This document shows, piece by piece, positions 8,353 to 13,027 of a stretch of 13,027 bases of DNA. Position 1 is the stretch's first letter, and every line of letters begins with the position of its first letter. A model generated the notes under the pieces. The model had not been told where the DNA came from and did no database searches. It was given only the letters and a program-made list of their open reading frames with translations. The translations under genes and the position numbers were made by a program. The stretch spans positions 1 to 13,027 of the forward strand of contig JAGGSF010000059.1 in the NCBI GenBank assembly GCA_021159235.1, read 5' to 3'. This DNA comes from Deltaproteobacteria bacterium. GTDB lineage: Bacteria > Campylobacterota_A > Desulfurellia > JAGGSF01.

Positions 8353-9783
8353 ATGAAAAAGTCTACAGATGTGTTTTGCATTGGTGCTTCTGCAGCAGCA
8401 GGAGCTGCAGCTATTGCAAGCCGAAGATGGTATCCAGAAAAGAAGGTTACCTGCGTAAGAAACGTAAGCGCAGCAGGAGCTGCAGCTGTTGCAAGCCGAA
8501 GATGGTATCCAGAAAAGAAGGTTACCTGCGTAAGGAATGTAAGTTATACCGTTGTTCCCTGCGGTATTCCTTACATCTATGGTTACTTAGGTGGCAGTGT
8601 GGAAAAGAATAAGATTCCTGATGAACTTCTAACGGGAAAGGGGATAGAACTGCTCACCGACAATGTGATAGATGTAGACATCAGAGGTAAGGTAGTAAAA
8701 TTAGAGGGCGGGGATGAATACTCTTATGAGAAGCTGGTTTTTGGTACCGGCTCTCATCCCTTTGTTCCTCCTATCGGCGGGTTGGACCTGAAAAATGTCT
8801 TCACAGTAAAAAAAGACCCGAAGTATTTGGAAGAAATCGGTAAAGCCCTGGAAGGTGCAAACGATGTTGTAGTCATTGGCGGCGGATTTATTGGGGTTGA
8901 AATGGCTGAACAAATCAAAATGAAAGGCATTCCCAATGTTACTATTGTAGAACTTCTACCCCATTGTCTGCTTCTGGCATGCGAAGAAGAAATGGCCATT
9001 AGGGCAGAGGAAGAATTAAGAAAACTTGGTGTAAATATCATTCTGAATGCAAGTGCCAAAAACATTGTAGGCAATGGCAAGGCAGAAGCAGTTGAACTTT
9101 CAACAGGACAAAAGGTGAAGGCAGATGTGGTTATAATAGGCATCGGTGCAGCAGCAGAGGTAGATTTAGCAGAAAAAGTTGGACTTAAAGTAGACAGAAA
9201 AATGGGTATCATCGTAGATAGATATATGAGAACCTCTGAGAAAGATGTTTTTGCCTGCGGTGACTGCGCAACAAAGCCCTCATTTATCACAGGAAATATA
9301 GTGCCCATCAGACTTGCTTCTGTTGCCTGCTCAGAAGGAATAATTGCTGGTAGTAACCTGTACAAATTAAACAGACAAACATTGGGTGCAGTGGGTGCAT
9401 TTGCCACCAAGATAGGCAACCTCTGCATCGGTGCAGCAGGTCTTTCCACAAAGATGTGCAAGGATAACGGAATAGATTACTACACAGGAGAGATTCAAGC
9501 TCCGGACAGACATCCAGGGGGATTGCCCGGCTGCACAATGAACATGAAAGCAAAACTCATATTCAGAAAGAGCGATAATAAGATCATCGGTGGACATGTA
9601 GCAGGCGGCATGGGAGCAGCAGATATGGCAAATATCATTTCTGTAGCTATTCAGAGTGGTCTAACCTCTGATGAACTGGCGGTAAGACAGATTGCCACAC
9701 ATCCCCTTCTCACCGGTTCTCCACTTGTAACCCATGTAATGTGGGCAGCAGAAGATGGTGTTCTAAACAAAAATAAACAGTAA
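8353..9783 (+). CDS. FAD-dependent pyridine nucleotide-disulfide oxidoreductase (CoA-disulfide reductase/NADH oxidase-like)
   Basis: This is a flavoprotein of the CoA-disulfide reductase/NADH oxidase group, which uses NAD(P)H and one redox Cys to reduce disulfides, polysulfides or O2; the actual substrate cannot be read from the sequence. Visible parts are the FAD-binding IGASAAAG (10-17), the active-site Cys at 70 in YTVVPCGIPYI, the NAD(P)H Rossmann motif VVIGGGFIGVE (173-183), the second FAD motif ACGDCA (301-306), and the dimerization end with HPLLTGSP (450-457). The protein has 476 residues instead of about 450, because residues 15-39 are repeated at 40-64 (see the repeat entries). A strong SD, GGGAGG (8341-8346), lies 6 nt before the ATG. 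The gene stands alone, flanked by tRNAs and followed by a hairpin. Confidence 0.9.
   Translation: MKKSTDVFCIGASAAAGAAAIASRRWYPEKKVTCVRNVSAAGAAAVASRRWYPEKKVTCVRNVSYTVVPCGIPYIYGYLGGSVEKNKIPDELLTGKGIELLTDNVIDVDIRGKVVKLEGGDEYSYEKLVFGTGSHPFVPPIGGLDLKNVFTVKKDPKYLEEIGKALEGANDVVVIGGGFIGVEMAEQIKMKGIPNVTIVELLPHCLLLACEEEMAIRAEEELRKLGVNIILNASAKNIVGNGKAEAVELSTGQKVKADVVIIGIGAAAEVDLAEKVGLKVDRKMGIIVDRYMRTSEKDVFACGDCATKPSFITGNIVPIRLASVACSEGIIAGSNLYKLNRQTLGAVGAFATKIGNLCIGAAGLSTKMCKDNGIDYYTGEIQAPDRHPGGLPGCTMNMKAKLIFRKSDNKIIGGHVAGGMGAADMANIISVAIQSGLTSDELAVRQIATHPLLTGSPLVTHVMWAAEDGVLNKNKQ
8395..8469 (+). repeat. 75-bp in-frame tandem repeat, copy 1
   Basis: This copy encodes AAGAAAIASRRWYPEKKVTC plus VRNVS (residues 15-39), the first helix and second strand of the FAD-binding Rossmann fold. 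It is directly followed by copy 2. By eye the two copies differ at four of 75 positions: one Ile/Val change and three silent third-position changes. Confidence 0.95.
8470..8544 (+). repeat. 75-bp in-frame tandem repeat, copy 2
   Basis: The second copy encodes residues 40-64 and leads straight into the conserved YTVVPCG active-site segment, just as copy 1 would in an unduplicated relative. The reading frame is preserved because the unit is 25 codons. The few differences from copy 1 show that it is not a simple assembly copy of the same bases. Confidence 0.95.
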
Positions 9784-9784
9784 C

Positions 9785-9808
9785 TTAGGAGGGGTCATCC
9801 CCTCCTAA
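9785..9808 (+). terminator. hairpin after the flavoprotein gene, probable terminator
   Basis: A perfect 10-bp inverted repeat, TTAGGAGGGG / CCCCTCCTAA with loop TCAT, starts two bases after the stop codon. There is no U-tract after it on the plus strand (CAAAATTACC follows), so it is not a textbook intrinsic terminator. It may still end transcription or protect the mRNA 3' end. The following 9809-9863 shows nothing further. Confidence 0.6.
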
Positions 9809-9863
9809 CAAAATTACCTGAATTAAATTTGCAGTGTTTTAAGCAATTACACGAATGATAGTA

Positions 9864-9892
9864 TTGACAACCAAAAAAGAGGTATATATTAT
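9864..9892 (+). promoter_or_regulatory. promoter of the tRNA-Lys/Glu/HU/tRNA-Val/Asp unit
   Basis: A perfect -35 TTGACA (9864-9869), a 17-bp spacer and the -10 TATTAT (9887-9892) give a predicted start near 9899, about six bases before tRNA-Lys. No comparable promoter is seen in the short gaps between the downstream genes, so it probably drives the whole unit to 10539. Confidence 0.8.
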
Positions 9893-9904
9893 GGTTATGC
9901 CCTA

Positions 9905-9979
9905 GGGCCGTTAGCTCAGGGGTAGAGCAGTAGCCTTTTAAGCTATTGGTCGCAGGTTCGAATCCTGCACGGCTCACCA
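9905..9979 (+). tRNA. tRNA-Lys (TTT)
   Basis: The acceptor GGGCCGT pairs with ACGGCTC, including one G-T pair. The D stem is GCTC/GAGC. The anticodon arm is GTAGC-CTTTTAA-GCTAT with anticodon TTT, and the T arm is GCAGG-TTCGAAT-CCTGC. CCA is encoded (9977-9979). It is the first gene of the mixed tRNA/HU unit and, as an ANN-codon reader, a likely t6A37 target. Confidence 0.96.
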
Positions 9980-9998
9980 TGTTCTTTATTATAAGGTT

Positions 9999-10075
9999 GT
10001 CCCCATCGTCTAGTTGGCCAAGGACATCGCCCTTTCACGGCGAAAACGTGGGTTCAAATCCCGCTGGGGACGCCA
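9999..10075 (+). tRNA. tRNA-Glu (TTC)
   Basis: The acceptor GTCCCCA pairs with TGGGGAC. The anticodon arm is TCGCC-CTTTCAC-GGCGA with anticodon TTC, and the T arm is GTGGG-TTCAAAT-CCCGC. The discriminator is G and CCA is encoded (10073-10075). The SD of the HU gene begins only ten bases after this tRNA ends. Confidence 0.96.
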
Positions 10076-10096
10076 AATATTAAAAGGAGGTTGTTT

Positions 10097-10372
10097 ATGA
10101 AAAAAGCGGATCTGGTAAACCAAATTGCTGAATCTACAAACCTAAGCAAGGTCAATGTAAAAAGGGTAATTGATGCCGCCATCAAACACATTATGGAAGC
10201 GGTAAGTAATGGTGAAAAGGTTAGCTTCGTAGGTTTTGGCACTTTTGGTGTCAGTAATAGAGCGCAGAGAACAGGGAGAAATCCACGCACTGGAGAAAAG
10301 ATCACCATCAAATCATCTAAGTTGCCAAAGTTTAAGTGCGGTAGGATTTTTAAGGAAATGGTCAATAAGTAA
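10097..10372 (+). CDS. HU family DNA-binding protein
   Basis: HU is a small histone-like dimer that bends and compacts DNA. From the ATG at 10097 the protein has 91 residues, the usual HU size. It begins MKKADLVNQIAESTNLSK, has the FVGFGTFGV strand turn, and has the DNA-binding arm RAQRTGRNPRTGEKITI with the conserved RNP-TG tip. It ends in the PKFKCGRIFKEMVNK helix. An in-frame TTG at 10091 would add two residues. The ATG is preferred because AGGAGG (10085-10090) lies 6 nt before it and directly abuts the TTG. The gene sits between tRNA-Glu (21-nt gap) and tRNA-Val (10-nt gap), so its mRNA is probably released by tRNA processing at both ends. Which HU/IHF paralog it is cannot be decided. Confidence 0.95.
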   Translation: MKKADLVNQIAESTNLSKVNVKRVIDAAIKHIMEAVSNGEKVSFVGFGTFGVSNRAQRTGRNPRTGEKITIKSSKLPKFKCGRIFKEMVNK

Positions 10373-10382
10373 CAGAAAAAAA

Positions 10383-10454
10383 GGGCGAGTAGCTCAGGGG
10401 AAGAGCGCCTGCCTTACAAGCAGGAGGTCACAGGTTCAAATCCTGTCCCGCCCA
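10383..10454 (+). tRNA. tRNA-Val (TAC)
   Basis: The anticodon arm is CCTGC-CTTACAA-GCAGG with anticodon TAC. The D stem is GCTC/GAGC with a short 7-nt loop, and the T arm is ACAGG-TTCAAAT-CCTGT. The acceptor GGGCGAG faces CCCGCCC, which leaves an A-C mismatch at the sixth pair (6:67); the other six pairs are Watson-Crick. The discriminator is A and no CCA is encoded (TTT follows). It is probably functional because all other arms are intact. Confidence 0.92.
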
Positions 10455-10462
10455 TTTCAAAC

Positions 10463-10539
10463 GGGGCCGTAGTTCAGCTGGTTAGAACGCCGGCCTGTCA
10501 CGCCGGAGGTCGCGGGTTCAAGTCCCGTCGGCCCCGCCA
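10463..10539 (+). tRNA. tRNA-Asp (GTC)
   Basis: The acceptor GGGGCCG pairs with CGGCCCC over seven G-C pairs. The D stem is GTTC/GAAC. The anticodon arm is CCGGC-CTGTCAC-GCCGG with anticodon GTC, and the T arm is GCGGG-TTCAAGT-CCCGT. The discriminator is G and CCA is encoded (10537-10539). The convergent pfkA stop codon begins at the very next base, so no intergenic space is left. Confidence 0.96.
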
Positions 10540-11499
10540 TCAACGGGATTTCTTCTTTGCAAACTGGAGTAGGTTTTTATCCTCTATACCTCTTTTATGA
10601 GTGACCACCTTTTCTATTGAAGTACATGTTGTCCTGGATCTGTTTAACCCTACCATATACCCATACTTTCCTTCCAGGAGACTCTTTATCGCCTTTGCAG
10701 CAAAACGAAAAGCCAATAATCTATCAAACACCGTAGGGGAACCACCCCGCTGTATATGTCCCAACACTGTCATCCTGGTGTCAAATCCTGCATCTTCCAA
10801 CTTACCCAGTACTTCTCCCGTAGCTCTTGTTCCCTCAGATACTATTACAATACTATAGGTTTTACCAGTTTTATGCTCTTTTTCTAACCGTCTTATAATA
10901 GAATCCACATCAAACTTTACTTCAGGAATAAGCACCGCATCTGCTCCTGAGGCAAGAGCGCTTGTTGCCGCTAAATAGCCGCACTTCCTTCCCATTGTTT
11001 CCACCACAAATACTCTGCCATGAGAAGAGGCGGTATATCGTATAATATCCAGGGCCTGAATAATTACATTTAAGGCTGTATCCACCCCTAACGCTATATC
11101 CGTCCCATATATATCGTTATCAATAGAAGCTGGTATACCAACTACAGGAACACCTGCCTTATACAGCTTCTCCGCTCCCTTCATTGAACCATTACCACCA
11201 ATCACAACCAACCCCTCTATCCTGTTTTCAGCTATTACATCTAAAGCCTTTTTAAAAACATGCTCTTCTTTAAACTGAGGATAGCGGGATGTCATCAAAA
11301 ACGTCCCCCCTTTTTGAACCGCATCCTCAACAACCTTAAAATCTATCTTTTCGCAATTGCCATTAACCAAACCCTTGTAACCTTCACGAACAGCTACAAC
11401 CTCCACATTGTTCATAAAACACTCTACCACAACACCTTTTATTGCCGCATTCATCCCCGAACAATCCCCTCCACTGGTCAAAACAGCTATCCTCTTCAT
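10540..11499 (-). CDS. pfkA: 6-phosphofructokinase, probably ATP-dependent
   Basis: PfkA phosphorylates fructose 6-phosphate to the 1,6-bisphosphate, the committed step of glycolysis. From the ATG at 11499 the protein has 319 residues, the same as bacterial PfkA, and its numbering runs parallel to E. coli for the first two thirds. Motifs are LTSGGDCSGMN (7-17), SRYP (71-74), GGNGS (101-105), PASIDNDIYGTD (123-134) with the catalytic Asp at 127, GRVFVVETMGRKCG (161-174), SEG (221-223) and GHIQRGG (247-253). Gly104 and the absence of Lys124 argue for ATP rather than PPi. Asn103 replaces the Asp that binds Mg2+ in E. coli. GAGGG lies just before the ATG and 8 nt separate it from the tsaD stop. 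A GTG at 11511 (four extra residues, GTGA overlap with tsaD) is a less likely start. Confidence 0.93.
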   Translation of the reverse strand: MKRIAVLTSGGDCSGMNAAIKGVVVECFMNNVEVVAVREGYKGLVNGNCEKIDFKVVEDAVQKGGTFLMTSRYPQFKEEHVFKKALDVIAENRIEGLVVIGGNGSMKGAEKLYKAGVPVVGIPASIDNDIYGTDIALGVDTALNVIIQALDIIRYTASSHGRVFVVETMGRKCGYLAATSALASGADAVLIPEVKFDVDSIIRRLEKEHKTGKTYSIVIVSEGTRATGEVLGKLEDAGFDTRMTVLGHIQRGGSPTVFDRLLAFRFAAKAIKSLLEGKYGYMVGLNRSRTTCTSIEKVVTHKRGIEDKNLLQFAKKKSR

Positions 11500-11507
11500 T
11501 TTTTCCC

Positions 11508-12494
11508 TCACAAATCTAAATGTGGCTCAGCATCTATACTGCTATAGTTAAAAGTAGATTCATCCCTGTTTTTATATGCAACCATAGCAACCATAGCTCC
11601 ATTGTCCATACACAGAGCGGGAGAAGGAAAGTAAACTTCAATCTTCTTTTTACTACATGCGTTGTAAAGTACCTCCCTTAAGCGAGAATTACAGGCAACA
11701 CCTCCCCCTATTACCATTCTCCTTGCCCCTGTTATATCTGCCGCTTTAAAAAGCCTCTTTACTATTACATCAACCACAGATTCCTGAAAAGAAGCGGCAA
11801 TGTTTGCCACATTGGTTTTTGACAATTTACCCAGCTTTTCAACATACTTTTTGACAGCCGTTTTTACACCACTAAAACTGAAATTCAATGTCTCTTCTTT
11901 CTCCAAAGCCCTGGGAATATCAAGAAATGTAGCACTTCCTGTTTTTGACAGCCTATCAATAACTGGCCCACCTGGAAAGGAAAACCCCAACAGACGCGAA
12001 ACCTTATCAAATGCCTCTCCCGCTGCATCATCCAATGTTTTCCCTAAGAGTCTATAATTTTTCTCCCCCAAAACCAAATAAAGATGCGTATGGCCTCCAG
12101 AGACAACCAGCGCCAAAAACGGATATTCAACATCATGCTCTAAAAATATAGCGTTGATATGAGCCTCTATATGATTTACAGGCACTATAGGAATGCCTCT
12201 TCCATAACAAAAACCTTTGGCAAAACAAACACCAACCAACAGAGATGGCATAAGTCCTGGACCCACAGTGACTCCTACCATATCTATTTGAGAAACACCT
12301 GCCTCTGCCATTGCCTTCTCTACACAAAGAGAAATTGCCTCGGTATGCATACGAGCAGCCATCTCCGGAACTATTCCTCCAAATCGTGCATGCACTTCAT
12401 TCTGGTCAATGACTACATTGGATCTTAATACTTTATCTTCCAGCACAGCACAAGAGGTATCATCACAGGAGGTATCTATACCTAAAATGTACAT
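11508..12494 (-). CDS. tsaD: tRNA N6-adenosine threonylcarbamoyltransferase TsaD
   Basis: TsaD transfers the threonylcarbamoyl group from TC-AMP to A37 of tRNAs that read ANN codons, working with TsaB and TsaE. It is universal and usually essential. The 328-residue length is normal. The ASKHA fold starts GIDTSCDDTS (5-14), followed by HARFGGIVPEMAAR (35-48), GPGLMPSLLVG (78-88), the metal-binding VNHIEAH (106-112; His108 and His112), VVSGGHTHLY (130-139) and IGGGVACNSRLR near the C-terminus. It overlaps the upstream yibQ-like gene by 13 bp. AGAGGA lies a few bases before the ATG. TsaB and TsaE are not in the window. Confidence 0.96.
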   Translation of the reverse strand: MYILGIDTSCDDTSCAVLEDKVLRSNVVIDQNEVHARFGGIVPEMAARMHTEAISLCVEKAMAEAGVSQIDMVGVTVGPGLMPSLLVGVCFAKGFCYGRGIPIVPVNHIEAHINAIFLEHDVEYPFLALVVSGGHTHLYLVLGEKNYRLLGKTLDDAAGEAFDKVSRLLGFSFPGGPVIDRLSKTGSATFLDIPRALEKEETLNFSFSGVKTAVKKYVEKLGKLSKTNVANIAASFQESVVDVIVKRLFKAADITGARRMVIGGGVACNSRLREVLYNACSKKKIEVYFPSPALCMDNGAMVAMVAYKNRDESTFNYSSIDAEPHLDL

Positions 12495-13027
12495 AAGTTC
12501 CTCTTTATATCCACAATCTGAATATCGCTTTTATTCAAAATGCCAATGGACTCTTTTAATGCCTCGTATGTTACTTTATCACAATGAGCAATAGCTATTG
12601 CTCGACCCTTCCTGCAAGCAATATACAACGCACTGTTCAATTGCTTTTTAATATAAGAAACATCCTTTACATTATCCAAGAATACATCCCTCTTAGCGAA
12701 AGGAATGCCTTCGTCCTCTGCTTCCAAGTAACCAACGCTACGAGGTGTAGTCATACTATCTACAAAAAATAAATATTTTCGTTTTAAAAATCGCATCACT
12801 ATATCCATCTTGTCTGCAGATTGACTGAACCGAGAACCTTCATGAACATCCAATCCTTCGGCAAAAGGCACATTTCTATACGCCTCCTCCAGCCTCTTCT
12901 CAATCTCCTTTTCTGATGTATCAACAAATAACGCCCCCGGGCCTAAGCCGTGAAACGGGTAATGAATGGGTTCACAAGGCATATGCAGCATCACGGTATA
13001 ACCCATTTCATGAAGCTTGTTCGCAAT
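12482..13027 (-). CDS. divergent polysaccharide deacetylase family protein (YibQ/DUF610), 5' end outside window
   Basis: The C-terminal part (about 181 residues) of a YibQ/DUF610-type protein. The frame stays open to the right edge (IANKLHE precedes the Met at 13006), so the true start lies outside the window. Family features are HEMGYTVMLHMPCEP, then GLDVHEGSRFSQ (relatives usually have a NHMGS form, here VHEGS), FFVDSMTTPRSV, RDVFLDN, and a late AIAIAHCDKVTYEAL segment with the conserved His. These proteins share the NodB-like barrel and are thought to act on cell-envelope glycans, but the substrate is not established. Any signal peptide lies outside the window. The stop overlaps tsaD, so tsaD and pfkA probably belong to its operon. 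Confidence 0.88.
   Translation of the reverse strand: MANKLHEMGYTVMLHMPCEPIHYPFHGLGPGALFVDTSEKEIEKRLEEAYRNVPFAEGLDVHEGSRFSQSADKMDIVMRFLKRKYLFFVDSMTTPRSVGYLEAEDEGIPFAKRDVFLDNVKDVSYIKKQLNSALYIACRKGRAIAIAHCDKVTYEALKESIGILNKSDIQIVDIKRNLCTF

Noticed and set aside
8376-8612. 78-aa frame with repeated RSRSCSYCKPKMVSRKEGY-like units
   Set aside because: It is the alternate-frame reading of the 75-bp tandem duplication in the flavoprotein gene; the repeat itself is reported.
8754-9461. 235-aa minus-strand frame opposite the flavoprotein gene
   Set aside because: The sequence is low-complexity, rich in Pro, Ser, Thr and Ala. It has no recognisable domain and is explained as the antisense of a well-supported gene.
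9795-9980. Minus-strand 61-aa frame beginning MVSRAGFEPATNSLKG
   Set aside because: It is the antisense translation of tRNA-Lys(TTT). The GFEPAT..LKG..CSTPELTAL pattern is a known spurious 'protein' made from tRNA genes.
10091-10096. TTG start two codons before the HU ATG
   Set aside because: The TTG directly abuts the AGGAGG site, leaving no spacer. The ATG at 10097 has the correct 6-nt spacing and the standard HU start MKKADLV.
10236-10472. Plus-strand 78-aa frame ending in RVAQGKSACLTSRRSQVQILSRPF
   Set aside because: It is a second-frame shadow of HU running into tRNA-Val. The SRRSQVQILSRP pattern is another common translation artefact of tRNA genes.

Overview
This window is ordinary bacterial chromosome carrying housekeeping genes. 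Coding density is very high and GC content is moderate to low. Arg codons are mostly AGA/AGG, and the proteins are rich in K, E, I and V. The parts are bacterial: sigma70-type promoters, Shine-Dalgarno sites, HU, TsaD, RecJ and CoaX. The divergent polysaccharide deacetylase (YibQ/DUF610) at the right edge is seen mostly in bacteria with a Gram-negative envelope. I cannot name the genus. An uncultivated or thermophile-like lineage would fit, but that is inference only. I saw no mobile element, CRISPR array or defence island.

Layout. (1) 1-332 (+): the 3' end of a SERCA-like P-type cation ATPase, convergent with and overlapping gpsA. (2) 297-7978 (-): a compact six-ORF operon transcribed hom, argH-nudix, recJ, tyrS, coaX, gpsA. 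Its genes overlap or abut, and a strong promoter (TTGACA-N17-TATAAA) lies just upstream of hom. (3) 8098-8250 (+): tRNA-Pro(TGG) and tRNA-Arg(TCT), divergent from that operon. (4) 8353-9783 (+): a CoA-disulfide-reductase-like flavoprotein with an in-frame 75-bp tandem duplication in its FAD-binding region, followed by a perfect hairpin. (5) 9864-10539 (+): a promoter, then tRNA-Lys(TTT), tRNA-Glu(TTC), an HU gene, tRNA-Val(TAC) and tRNA-Asp(GTC), apparently one mixed tRNA/mRNA transcript. (6) 10540-13027 (-): pfkA, tsaD and a partial yibQ-like gene, entering from the right and ending exactly where tRNA-Asp ends.

Functional themes are amino-acid synthesis (Hom, ArgH), translation (TyrS, TsaD, six tRNAs), cofactor and lipid precursor supply (CoaX, GpsA), DNA maintenance (RecJ, HU), glycolysis (PfkA) and thiol/redox metabolism (the flavoprotein). 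TsaD may modify the tRNA-Lys and tRNA-Arg encoded here, because both read ANN codons (t6A37 targets).

The observations most worth a second look are the ArgH-Nudix fusion, the tandem duplication in the flavoprotein and HU embedded inside a tRNA operon. Asn in place of the Mg-binding Asp of PfkA and the acceptor-stem mismatch in tRNA-Val are lesser points. No stretch longer than about 125 bases lacks a gene. I did not find a clearly new multi-gene system.
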